DNA of 64,000 nt from NCBI RefSeq assembly GCF_001637205.1, contig NZ_LVJH01000034.1, forward strand, positions 1 to 64,000, given 5' to 3'. Below are positions 43,157 through 51,145 of the stretch, piece by piece. The notes below the pieces were generated by a model. It had not been told where the DNA came from. It did no database searches and was given only the letters and a program-made list of their open reading frames with translations. Both the position numbers and the translations under genes were made by a program. The DNA comes from Paenibacillus glacialis (GTDB taxonomy: Bacteria; Bacillota; Bacilli; Paenibacillales; Paenibacillaceae). The stretch's first letter is position 1; the number at the start of each line of letters is the position of its first letter.

Positions 43157-44605
43157 ATGAAGTTTGTTAAACAATGTTCTCGTTACATCATTGGAGTTAT
43201 GGTTATTGTACTTATTGTTCAACTGGCTGCCCCATCTATGATGGGAACTACCATATCAGCTAAAGCACCATGTGGTACAGGTTGCAGTAGCTATGATGTC
43301 GTCGTTATCGGAAGTGAGATTCAGGGGTCGTTACTTGCTAAAGAAGCACGTCGTCTAGGATTGGATGTGCTGATCTTAGATCCCCGCAGCAAACCGGGAG
43401 GTCAATTCATGCAGGGTCAAATGCATGTATTAGATGAACCGAACGATAAGAAGCGTAGAAGTCTCGTTCAAGGAGATATAAAGAAGTTATATGACGGATA
43501 TAAGGCAGGTTCAATCCGCAAGGAAGCATCCTTTAATCGTTATTATCAAAGTGTCATCAAGGATATCCCGATTCGTAGCGGTATTGTGATTGAATCCGTA
43601 AATGTGGTTCCGCTGAAACAAGACAAATCTCTTAAATCAATAACCTACCGTGCCAAAGATGGTATGAAGTATACGGTTGCGGCGAAATATTTTGTAGAAA
43701 ATACAGACTTTAATGCATTGACCAGTAAGCTCGATGTTAAACGTATTCCAGGTATGGAAAGTATCTATAATGGGAAAAAGCCAGATTATATGGCAGCTAC
43801 ACTTGTTCTAAAATTCAAAAATGTGAATTGGAATAAGCTTCACCAAGCTGTACTGAAGGACTATCCTTTGACCAATGTGGAGAAGAAGTATGGACAGAAC
43901 ACGTATGTCGACTGGGATTATGCCACGGGTTTTAGCAATATTACATATAAATATAAGCCGCTTGATCCTCAATTGATGTTACGAGGCATTAACTCCACCT
44001 ACCAAAAAGATGGACAAGTTATTATGAATGCCTTATTAATATTCGATGTCGATCCCGCCAATCCTAAATCGATTGAATCGGCCATGAAGAAGGCTAAGGC
44101 TGAGGCTCCAGGGGTACTGAAATTTCTGCGCAACAATATACCTGGCTACGCCAATGCACAATTAAATGGATTCCCTGAATACTTGTACATTCGAGATTAT
44201 AATCGATTCGAGACCGAGTATATCTTAGATTATCCAGACTTAATGTCTAACAAGATGTTCTGGGATAATGTGAGCATCGCTAGTTATGCAACAGATCTAC
44301 AAGGAACTACTAAAATGCGCAAAGGGCTAAGCTTTGGTAAGCCTGACCGTTATGGTATTCCTCTACGCTCCTTTGAATTAAAGTCCTACGAGAATGTCCT
44401 TGTTGTAGGTAGCAACCTCGGTGCGACGATCAAAGCCTATGGTAGCGCACGGATTATGCCCAATACAGCTTTAGCTGGGCAGACGATGGGTATTATTCTA
44501 GGTAAAGAGCTGAAGAATAAGAGGCTAAGGGAGCTTACAAGTTCTGATTTTGTTCGGATTCACAAATATCTGCAAAAGGATTACGGAATTAAGCTTCAAC
44601 GCTAA
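43157..44605 (+). CDS. Exported FAD-dependent oxidoreductase
   Basis: The 482-aa product begins with a signal or anchor helix (YIIGVMVIVLIVQLAAPSMM) ending near AKAPCGTGCSS. The dinucleotide fold follows (YDVVVIGSEIQGSLLAKEAR, with a degenerate GxExxG loop, then LDVLILDPRSKPGGQFMQGQ). KPGGQ and the C-terminal NVLVVGSNLGATIKAYGSAR, APNTALAG-like end fit FAD_oxidored (PF12831) proteins. An FAD enzyme on the outer side would have to be folded before export or receive FAD outside. The helix could instead be an N-terminal anchor. Substrate unknown. The ribosome site (GAGAGAGTGG) is moderate. Confidence 0.78.
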   Translation: MKFVKQCSRYIIGVMVIVLIVQLAAPSMMGTTISAKAPCGTGCSSYDVVVIGSEIQGSLLAKEARRLGLDVLILDPRSKPGGQFMQGQMHVLDEPNDKKRRSLVQGDIKKLYDGYKAGSIRKEASFNRYYQSVIKDIPIRSGIVIESVNVVPLKQDKSLKSITYRAKDGMKYTVAAKYFVENTDFNALTSKLDVKRIPGMESIYNGKKPDYMAATLVLKFKNVNWNKLHQAVLKDYPLTNVEKKYGQNTYVDWDYATGFSNITYKYKPLDPQLMLRGINSTYQKDGQVIMNALLIFDVDPANPKSIESAMKKAKAEAPGVLKFLRNNIPGYANAQLNGFPEYLYIRDYNRFETEYILDYPDLMSNKMFWDNVSIASYATDLQGTTKMRKGLSFGKPDRYGIPLRSFELKSYENVLVVGSNLGATIKAYGSARIMPNTALAGQTMGIILGKELKNKRLRELTSSDFVRIHKYLQKDYGIKLQR

Positions 44606-44621
44606 TATAGAAAGCTGCTCT

Positions 44622-44657
44622 GATAAAGGCGTCCATATGAAATGGGCGTCTTTATTG
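44622..44657 (+). terminator. Hairpin terminator
   Basis: ATAAAGGCGTCC pairs with GGGCGTCTTTAT (one mismatch) around a loop of about 9 bases, then TTG. It follows the FAD oxidoreductase gene. Confidence 0.75.
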
Positions 44658-44821
44658 TGATTACTGACTTACAAGTATGACCATAATGATGGATATACTT
44701 CATGAAGAGATAGTATTAAATTTAACAATATGACTTAACTGAAATGATGGAATCAGCTATTGCTTTCGTTATAATGTAATCAAATCTTCGGTGAATAATA
44801 GATAAAGAGGTGGTGAGTGTA

Positions 44822-45937
44822 ATGGGCGTTATAATCATTGCTTGTATTGTTGTTCTGATCATCGTATTTGTCTATCTACTCATGAAATACTATCCTCCTT
44901 TCGGTGGGAAGTCATCACTTAAGAAATTAACGAAGCAGATTCATAGATCTAACTACGCTAATGGAAAGTTCTTTAACACCCTTCCAACATCCGTGAGCGA
45001 CGGCATGGGAGTAACCATCTCCATGTTAATTGATTTCATGAAAGGTAACCCACAAGGAAATCCCAATGCACCGTTACCTGTCGAGTCGGTAGATCCGTTT
45101 TTTATACAAGACAATCAGCCAGCCCATATCATATGGTTTGGACATTCTGCATTATTAGTAGCAATCAACGGATTAAAACTACTCATCGATCCGATGTTCG
45201 GGAAATCAACGACACCATTCCCGTTCATGGGTGGGAAACGTTACGGTGGGCTACCTATTGAAATCGAAGATATGCCATCAATTGATGCCATTCTCTTATC
45301 TCATGATCATTATGATCATCTGGATTATGGTTCTATCATGAAGTTAAAAGAGAAAGTGAACCATTTCTTTGTTCCGCTTGGTGTGGGAGCGCATTTAGAG
45401 AGATGGGGTATAAGCCAAGAGAGGATTACAGAGATGGATTGGTGGGAAGAGGCCGTATTTGAAGGACTCACATTGGTGAGTACACCTGCAAGGCATTTCT
45501 CAGGAAGAAGGCTAGTGGATAAAGAAGCAACATTGTGGTGTTCATGGATCATCCTTGGAGAACAGGAGAAACTATTTTTCAGTGGGGATACTGGTTATGG
45601 TCCTCATTTCAAGGAAATCGGGGAGAAGTATGGACCTTTCGATATAACGCTCATGGAATGTGGTCAATATGATGAGCGGTGGGCTGGGATTCATATGTTT
45701 CCTGAACAGACGATTCAGGCACAGTTAGAAGTACAGGGGAAGCTGATGATCCCAATCCATTGGGGCACATTTACCTTGGCATTTCACGACTGGACTGACC
45801 CAGTGGAACGTGCATTAAAGGCTGGTAAAGAGCATGACGTACGCATCTCTACCCCGAGAATAGGGGAGATTGTCTGGATTGGATCATCTAACTATCCTAT
45901 TTCAACTTGGTGGAGAGAATTACATAGAATGAACTAA
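44822..45937 (+). CDS. Membrane-anchored MBL-fold hydrolase, NAPE-PLD-like
   Basis: I chose ATG at 44822, behind AGAGGTGG. GTG codons at 44810 and 44813 are alternatives. The 371-aa product has an N-terminal helix (GVIIIACIVVLIIVFVYLL) and a metallo-beta-lactamase domain: IWFGHSALLVAINGLKLLID, then AILLSHDHYDHLDYGS (the HxHxDH metal site) and FFSGDTGYGPHF. IPIHWGTFTLAFHDW is the final metal His region. This is the layout of N-acyl-phosphatidylethanolamine phospholipase D relatives, so a phospholipid or phosphodiester is a likely substrate. Exact reaction unknown. Confidence 0.82.
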   Translation: MGVIIIACIVVLIIVFVYLLMKYYPPFGGKSSLKKLTKQIHRSNYANGKFFNTLPTSVSDGMGVTISMLIDFMKGNPQGNPNAPLPVESVDPFFIQDNQPAHIIWFGHSALLVAINGLKLLIDPMFGKSTTPFPFMGGKRYGGLPIEIEDMPSIDAILLSHDHYDHLDYGSIMKLKEKVNHFFVPLGVGAHLERWGISQERITEMDWWEEAVFEGLTLVSTPARHFSGRRLVDKEATLWCSWIILGEQEKLFFSGDTGYGPHFKEIGEKYGPFDITLMECGQYDERWAGIHMFPEQTIQAQLEVQGKLMIPIHWGTFTLAFHDWTDPVERALKAGKEHDVRISTPRIGEIVWIGSSNYPISTWWRELHRMN

Positions 45938-46009
45938 AGACGAACCCCCTATTTATGATTCTCTTTAGAAATGATTGAATTTGGGAGCGTAAACTTTAGT
46001 TCAATCTAT

Positions 46010-46954
46010 TTAGTTGCACACAATAACTTGTCTGGAGAATGATCTCTTCTTGGCCACACAGCGATCAATGATGGTAAATCCGGCTTCGTGAATCATGTCA
46101 TCAATCGTTTCGATCGTGATAATAACCACTTTGCTTGCGAAACGGCGAGTATGTTGAAGAAGCGAGAGTTGTTCCTCGGGTGTGGTCGTTGAGAATAGAT
46201 TATAGGGCATATCAATAATAGCTACATCGTACATCTCAGAGACGTCGGCAATGTCCCCATAGGTTACTTCACCTACGTATCCGAAGTGGGCAATATTCGC
46301 TCGTGCGCCTTGGACGATTTGAGGGTTGAAGTCTCTACCTACGATATCAATACCCATGGAGAGAGCTTCCACCAACACGGTTCCAATGCCACAACAAGGG
46401 TCTATCGCTTTCACGCCTAGTGGATTCGGAACAGCAATATTAGCGGTAGCTCTTGCGAGACGTGTACCTAGTGCAATTGAATAGTTGCGGGGTTTCTTCA
46501 TATGGAGAAACCATACCGCATCGTTCAGACGATATTTACCGAAGTACCAGCGTCCGCCTAATGTAACGATTCCAAATACATGATCGGGGTTATGTACATC
46601 TGCTTCACCCTCGATATGCATACCTAAGTCTCGTTCTATGATCCGACGATCCCCGTAGGATATTTTGTTCTCTGAAGCTAGGTCATTAATCTTTACGAAT
46701 ATGACTTTGAATGTCGAATCATCGAGAACGATATCCTCCACTTGCTTCAAAATATCGGACATGGTGTCCCCTTCGTACATAATTTCAATCTGTTCTTTAA
46801 TGAACGGACTTCGACTGGGATCAATAGAAATGTCACTCTTTATGATAAGAGACTCTGTGTCTATGCCGAAAAGGGAGCGCATCTCTAAGCTACATAAGGA
46901 ACGTTCATCATCACTACAAGCAAAAGTGTATATAAATTGGTTCATGTTATTCAA
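46010..46954 (-). CDS. TRM11-like SAM-dependent RNA methyltransferase
   Basis: The TTG at 46954 lies 7 bases after GGATGG. An ATG at 46945 is 16 bases away and less likely by spacing. The product (314 aa) has a variable N-terminal half. A Rossmann methylase follows with VKAIDPCCGIGTVLVEALSM as SAM motif I and VAIIDMPYNLFS as the DMPY variant of the N6A/N2G motif IV. This layout fits TRM11/RlmL-type enzymes acting on tRNA or rRNA guanosines. No complete THUMP domain is recognisable. Stands alone, convergent with the MBL gene. Confidence 0.78.
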   Translation of the reverse strand: MNNMNQFIYTFACSDDERSLCSLEMRSLFGIDTESLIIKSDISIDPSRSPFIKEQIEIMYEGDTMSDILKQVEDIVLDDSTFKVIFVKINDLASENKISYGDRRIIERDLGMHIEGEADVHNPDHVFGIVTLGGRWYFGKYRLNDAVWFLHMKKPRNYSIALGTRLARATANIAVPNPLGVKAIDPCCGIGTVLVEALSMGIDIVGRDFNPQIVQGARANIAHFGYVGEVTYGDIADVSEMYDVAIIDMPYNLFSTTTPEEQLSLLQHTRRFASKVVIITIETIDDMIHEAGFTIIDRCVAKKRSFSRQVIVCN

Positions 46955-47126
46955 TAAATTCCCATCCTTTATAACGTCTAATAGATCTTCCTCATAAACC
47001 ATATCCGTAAAAGTCTAGAAAAGCAAAAAAAACACGAATTAGGTGTAAGAGGCATGGTAAGATGAGTAAAAAGAAACCATGGGATGAATCCCACATCAAT
47101 AGATGATCAGAATGGAGAATCATGAT

Positions 47127-47453
47127 ATGAGTCAAATGGATGAGAAAAAAGCAGCGCAATTACTAGAGAAATGGATCTCAGTATATGATATGGATGATGC
47201 GAAGGCTTGGGAGAAGGACGAGTTCCCTTTTATTAAGGATACGTCCAAAGCGATGAAGCTTTCGATCCAAGTGTTACGGGGGAAATCGGCAGTTAAAGGA
47301 GCTCAACTCCATGCAGCCGCAGCACAATTACTGGAATACGTAGATGAATACGGTATGGATAGCCCATCAGAGTGGGAGCAGGAGAATATTCCTTTTGTAA
47401 AAGAGGTTCTAGAAGCAGTTCATTTCACCGTTGCTGTGCTTAAGAAGAAATAA
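47127..47453 (+). CDS. Small helical protein with internal duplication
   Basis: The ATG at 47127 follows AATGGAG with 9-base spacing. The 108-aa product has two related halves of about 45 residues: AAQLLEKWISVYDMDDAKAW then FPFIKDTSKAM, and AAQLLEYVDEYGMDSPSEW then IPFVKEVLEAV. Both are helical, acidic, and end in a VLRGK or VLKKK tail. No family is recognised. It may be a small scaffold or binding protein. It is monocistronic, between the TRM11-like gene and the MarR locus. Confidence 0.7.
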   Translation: MSQMDEKKAAQLLEKWISVYDMDDAKAWEKDEFPFIKDTSKAMKLSIQVLRGKSAVKGAQLHAAAAQLLEYVDEYGMDSPSEWEQENIPFVKEVLEAVHFTVAVLKKK

Positions 47454-47518
47454 TGGGTAAATTATGAATCATAACCAGTAAGAATGAACTTAAGGATAGG
47501 TGTTCATTTAAAGCGTAA

Positions 47519-47555
47519 ATACAAGCTCTTCCCATCTAGGGGAGAGCTTGTTTGT
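47519..47555. terminator. Bidirectional hairpin terminator
   Basis: ACAAGCTCTTCCC pairs with GGGGAGAGCTTGT around a 4- to 5-base loop, followed by TTGTGTTT. It ends the small helical protein gene and faces the MarR gene. Confidence 0.85.
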
Positions 47556-47586
47556 GTTTAAGGCAGTGCAGATATGATGTAACGTT

Positions 47587-48021
47587 TCACCGTGAATGAA
47601 AGACTCTGGAAGAAAGAACATCTAGAGCGAGTTCGATTTGTTCGAGGTCTTCTTCAGAAGTACCCTGGATACGCTGTAGGAAACGCTTCTCTATGCGTTG
47701 AAAGGCTTCGTTCATCATGGCTTGGCCTTCTTTGGAGAGACGGATATATTGCTTTCGCCGATCCTCGGCAACATCAAATTTTTCACATAGATTCTTTTCG
47801 CCAAGTTTACGCAGTTCACGACTAGTGTTGGGCATGGACATAGGTAGACAATCACTAATTTGACTAAGGGTAGCGGGCTGACTAACTGCTAGATATTCAA
47901 GAATACTATATTGGACAGGGGTAATCGTATCGGATTTGACGTCTTTTGTAAGTTCATCCGTCACTTCATGAACAGAAGTAGTAAAGGCTACGAATTTTTG
48001 GAAAAGGACTTGTTTGTCCAC
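47587..48021 (-). CDS. MarR-family regulator
   Basis: The GTG at 48021 lies 8 bases after AAGAGG. A GTG at 48030 is closer but lacks spacing. The 144-aa product has a MarR winged-helix core: ITPVQYSILEYLAVSQPATL, SQISDCLPMSMPNTSREL as recognition helix, DVAEDRRKQYIRLSKEG as the beta wing. It has one cysteine in SQISDC and one in LCEKF. It is divergent from a flavodoxin-fold oxidoreductase, with two matching operators between. Role inferred: repressor released by quinones or similar electrophiles, possibly through Cys chemistry as in YodB. Confidence 0.88.
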   Translation of the reverse strand: MDKQVLFQKFVAFTTSVHEVTDELTKDVKSDTITPVQYSILEYLAVSQPATLSQISDCLPMSMPNTSRELRKLGEKNLCEKFDVAEDRRKQYIRLSKEGQAMMNEAFQRIEKRFLQRIQGTSEEDLEQIELALDVLSSRVFHSR

Positions 48022-48071
48022 ATGAATCACCTCTTAATAGAAACGATAACAAATTAATTATCATAAAACAA

Positions 48072-48130
48072 TTATCATTTGACAACTAAAAACAAAACGT
48101 GCTAGGATTTACTTATCAAATGATAAGTAA
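48072..48130 (+). promoter_or_regulatory. Promoter and paired MarR operators of the quinone-reductase-like gene
   Basis: TTGACA (48079-48084), 18 bases, then TAGGAT (48103-48108) make a clear promoter. Operator 1, at 48109-48130, is a perfect palindrome of arms TTACTTATCA and TGATAAGTAA with 2 bases between, directly after the -10. Operator 2, TTATCATTTGACAA (48072-48085), overlaps the -35 and differs from the same core by one base. Both positions would block polymerase. The adjacent MarR protein is the obvious binder. Confidence 0.75.
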
Positions 48131-48142
48131 AGAGGTGGTATC

Positions 48143-48730
48143 GTGAAAACATTAGTTATTTACACGCATCCGAATCATAAAAGTTTAAGTTATGCATTTT
48201 TGCAGAAAGTCATCCAAGGTAGCAGTGAGAACGCGAACATCACGGAGATCAAGGTGCTGGACCTATACGAGGAAAAGTTTGATCCGATCTTGGTATTCAA
48301 TGAGAATAAACGCAGAAGAGATATGCATGCTGATCCTCAGTTTGAAAAGTATCGAGAGCAAATTAAATGGGCCGATAAAATTGTCTTTGTGTATCCAATA
48401 TGGTGGGGACGACCACCTGCGATGCTAATGGGGTATATCGATCAAATGTTTGCTTCAAATTTTGCCTATAGGGATAAGGGTGGAATGCTTCCTGAAGGGC
48501 TATTGAAGGGGAAATCAGCTGTGTGTATTTCTACGATGAAAGGTCCTACTTTTTATCTTTTGTTCTGGTTGAATAATGCACATAAATTACTCATGAAGAA
48601 AGCATTATTACAATATGTAGGTATAAAGAGAGTGAAATTTTTTGAATTCGGGTATATGGAGAGTCCAAAGGGAAGACATGAGGAGAAATTAAATAAAATA
48701 TATCGTTATTTCAAGAGTCTTTCGAATTGA
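48143..48730 (+). CDS. Flavodoxin-fold NAD(P)H oxidoreductase
   Basis: The GTG start follows AGAGGTGG. The 195-aa product has the KefF/YwrO/NQO1 flavodoxin-like fold: TLVIYTHPNHKSLSYAFLQK binds the FMN phosphate, DLYEEKFDPILV follows, and VFVYPIWWGRPPAMLMGYID is the second flavin loop. Family members reduce quinones or other electrophiles with NAD(P)H by two-electron transfer. The divergent MarR gene and two operators indicate inducible detoxification. It is the only gene in its transcript and ends at a hairpin. Confidence 0.88.
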   Translation: MKTLVIYTHPNHKSLSYAFLQKVIQGSSENANITEIKVLDLYEEKFDPILVFNENKRRRDMHADPQFEKYREQIKWADKIVFVYPIWWGRPPAMLMGYIDQMFASNFAYRDKGGMLPEGLLKGKSAVCISTMKGPTFYLLFWLNNAHKLLMKKALLQYVGIKRVKFFEFGYMESPKGRHEEKLNKIYRYFKSLSN

Positions 48731-49048
48731 GAATCCTTCAGAAATATTTACTCGTGGTGTGCAAGATGCATCTCTGATTAATTACACAGGCAATTATGCA
48801 TAATAAGTAGTGTACAAAGAGGATGTTCCACAGCCCATTTCAGGGACAGTGGGACATCCTTTTGTGTTAAAATGTACTGTTCTCTTCTAAAAGATGTGAA
48901 TTCTTAGTGAACTAACGGGGAGAAGACTTACAAGGAGTATGAAACTAAGTGTAAAAATGGGATAATATTGAAACAACTCTAAGAAGGTGACGTACTTATA
49001 AGTAGAAATACAATCTGTAAATCATTAATTATGAGGAGAGGGATACTT
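48731..49048 (+). other. Intergenic region with terminator
   Basis: Apart from the hairpin at 48817-48866 I see no gene or repeat. The last 80 bases before 49049 are A/T-rich and probably carry the promoter of the next small gene, but no clear -35/-10 pair stands out. Confidence 0.4.
48817..48866 (+). terminator. Hairpin terminator
   Basis: GAGGATGTTCCAC pairs with GTGGGACATCCTT (one mismatch) around a long loop, followed by TTTGTG. It ends the quinone-reductase-like gene. Confidence 0.75.
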
Positions 49049-49345
49049 ATGCAAATCGTTATTACTATTGCTTTTGTAGTTATCATCATATTCGTGGCTA
49101 ATTTCTTTATGGGTTACGGTAAAGGGAATATCCCAGTAGATTTAGATGAAGATTATACAAATTTTGAAGATCTGTTAACAGCGGTTCAACAAGAATTAGT
49201 TAATCAAGACATAAAAGCTGAATATCAAGGTGCGAAAATATTCCTTATAGATGGGAAGACATATCTCCTTAATTATCGTTATGTATCTGCAGTTGGATTT
49301 ATTTCCAAACGTATCATTCTTGAAAGACAAAAGGCAATCGCATAA
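49049..49345 (+). CDS. Small membrane-anchored protein, unknown
   Basis: The ATG at 49049 follows GAGGAGAGGG. The 98-aa product has one N-terminal helix (VITIAFVVIIIFVANFFM) and an acidic, alpha/beta tail of about 70 residues (FEDLLTAVQQELVNQDIKAE, KIFLIDGKTYLLNYRYVSAV). No family recognised. The tail should face the outside or inside depending on the uncertain topology. Monocistronic with its own terminator. Confidence 0.65.
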   Translation: MQIVITIAFVVIIIFVANFFMGYGKGNIPVDLDEDYTNFEDLLTAVQQELVNQDIKAEYQGAKIFLIDGKTYLLNYRYVSAVGFISKRIILERQKAIA

Positions 49346-49393
49346 ATGAAACGGATGGTTACGCAGTAATTTAGACAATCTGGATAGTTTTAA

Positions 49394-49432
49394 AAATAAA
49401 CCAGCCGATCTCAGTAGAGATCGGCTGGTTTA
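49394..49432. terminator. Bidirectional terminator
   Basis: AATAAACCAGCCGATCTC forms a perfect 18-bp stem with GAGATCGGCTGGTTTATT around AGTA. A-rich and T-rich flanks serve both convergent genes. Confidence 0.92.
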
Positions 49433-49447
49433 TTATTGATTCAGTTA

Positions 49448-50677
49448 TTACTTAGGCGATACTGTATTGTCAGAAGTTACGACTACAACTTCTGCATTTG
49501 TGATTCCTGGCATTGATCTAGTCATCACTGCGGAATGGTAAGCGACAATTTTCATGCCTGCTTTCAATTCTGATCCACCAAGTGGAGTAACTACTGTTGT
49601 TTCGTCTGTGATGTTGAGAATAACATCGTTGTTCTTGTTTGTATCTGAACCCACATTAACATAGACGTGGCCTTTTGTTGTATCTTCTGATGCAACGATT
49701 GTACCTTCAACTTTGTTGTTTTCCGTTACTTTAACAATGATTTTATCAGCATGTGTTTGAGCTGGGTAGATCGCAGCCATTGCTTCACCATAATAAGCAT
49801 CAACACGAACATCTGCTTTTAATGCATCTAACGTTAATGGGTTGCCGTCTTGATTAACGATTGTGGTGTCTTTATCAACCGTAAGGATGACATGATTGAC
49901 TCCGCCTTTTTCCATTGACTTACCAATCACAGTGACCTTATTATCTGCTACATTCGTAATAATTCCGTCAGTTCCTGGAGCTTGTTCTTGAATGGTTTCT
50001 TCAACAGTCGTATCCACTACAACATAGTTAGTTGTAGATTGAGGTGGAAGGCTCATGGTAACAGCAGGACCGTAAAATGCTTTAACGCTCATGCCTTTTT
50101 TGATCTCACTTGCTTTGATGGATTTACCATCTTGGCCTATAATCTGAGCTTTATCAGCAAAGTGTAATACGATCGTATCTTCGAATTTCGAATAGATGTT
50201 GTTACCTGTTACAACGATGCCACTCTCAGTAACTTCGTCTACTGTTCCGTTAATTGCCGTAAAACTCTGATCTTGGACAACAAGTGTTAATGCCGATCCT
50301 AGTGCTGGAATGCTCTTCGTAATCTTAGGTCCGTAGAATGCTTTAACAACCTTTTGCTCATCAATAACGGTTTTTAAAGCTACTTTTTTACCTTTAGAAT
50401 CAACGATTTTCGTATCCTTTGTAATTAACAGCTTAATTTCACTTTGATCTGCCGTAGTAATACCGCGACCTGTTACTGTAACATATTTACCTGTTTTATC
50501 ATTCACGAAGTCTGTTATTTGACCCATTGTTCCGGAAACTAGTTTCACTGAATCTTGAGTAGAAGCTTGTCCGAAATTAACTGGTGTTGGTGTAACATTT
50601 TGTGCACTTACTGCCATCGGTATAGATACCATTGCTAGAATGGATGCTGTAGTTAAGACTTTATACATTTTGTTCAT
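49448..50677 (-). CDS. Secreted protein with four tandem beta repeats
   Basis: The 409-aa product has a signal peptide (MNKMYKVLTTASILAMVS ending near VSAQ). Four related repeats of about 80-90 residues follow, starting near residues 50, 142, 235 and 325. Each begins with a GTxxxV or GIIxxV strand, has a DTxIV / ADKAQII turn, and closes with VKAFYGPxxTxSxP or VxAYYGEAMAA followed by a hydrophobic strand. The pattern suggests OB- or beta-barrel-like modules secreted to the wall or medium. No enzymatic motif is visible. ATG follows AGGAGGAATAAC on the minus strand. Confidence 0.75.
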   Translation of the reverse strand: MNKMYKVLTTASILAMVSIPMAVSAQNVTPTPVNFGQASTQDSVKLVSGTMGQITDFVNDKTGKYVTVTGRGITTADQSEIKLLITKDTKIVDSKGKKVALKTVIDEQKVVKAFYGPKITKSIPALGSALTLVVQDQSFTAINGTVDEVTESGIVVTGNNIYSKFEDTIVLHFADKAQIIGQDGKSIKASEIKKGMSVKAFYGPAVTMSLPPQSTTNYVVVDTTVEETIQEQAPGTDGIITNVADNKVTVIGKSMEKGGVNHVILTVDKDTTIVNQDGNPLTLDALKADVRVDAYYGEAMAAIYPAQTHADKIIVKVTENNKVEGTIVASEDTTKGHVYVNVGSDTNKNNDVILNITDETTVVTPLGGSELKAGMKIVAYHSAVMTRSMPGITNAEVVVVTSDNTVSPK

Positions 50678-50949
50678 TTGTTATTCCTCCAATAGTTTCA
50701 TAGTTGGTATATTTCATTGAACTTGTGCTTGCCTTACATACTCCTAGACGGTAAGGGTCATCAAAATGTTGCATAAATATGAGAAAAATATGGTTTTACT
50801 TTCTTGAAAAGGTTAATGGGATACTCTTTTGTGCTGTACATTAAACAATAGTGATTACAGATATGGTAGGAAGAGATACCGATTCTGTGATCATTTTTTT
50901 GTGTTATAAAAACAATCAAAACAAATTAAATAAAACTAAAAGCACAATA

Positions 50950-50990
50950 TTTACATCTGTTTAATCTTGGGTTTACATTTCCCATTAACA
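50950..50990 (+). promoter_or_regulatory. Pho box upstream of the phn remnant
   Basis: TTTACA (50950), TTAATC (50961) and TTTACA (50972) are spaced exactly 11 bases, with TTAACA at 50985 as a slightly offset fourth. This is the direct-repeat pattern bound by PhoP-phosphate in Bacillales. It implies induction during phosphate starvation. Confidence 0.7.
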
Positions 50991-51021
50991 TAGAAAAGGT
51001 AAGGTCGTATTCTTATACGTA

Positions 51022-51145
51022 GCATTAATCGCAAAAGAGGCGGCACCAGCATGAGCGGATTTTTCATGACTTAGAATTTATGGAGAGCGTTGTGGACAAA
51101 GAATTTAATATGAGAAACGGTATGATGGTTGGAGGACACATGTGA
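51022..51145 (+). pseudogene. phnL: 3' remnant of phnL (C-P lyase subunit), frameshifted
   Basis: The frame HERIFHDLEFMESVVDKEFN then MRNGMMVGGHM matches the PhnL C-terminus, where GIFHD followed by VADK/VADR is conserved. The preceding residues, KRGGTSMSGF, fit PhnL (KARGTxxxGIF) in another frame, so a base is missing near 51060, and a second shift is likely near 51034. Nothing earlier in phnL or in phnGHIJK is present: the Pho box lies just 32 bases upstream. The tail still ends in TGATG overlapping phnM, the native junction. Known role of intact PhnL: ABC-like subunit needed to attach phosphonate to ATP ribose. Confidence 0.72.
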
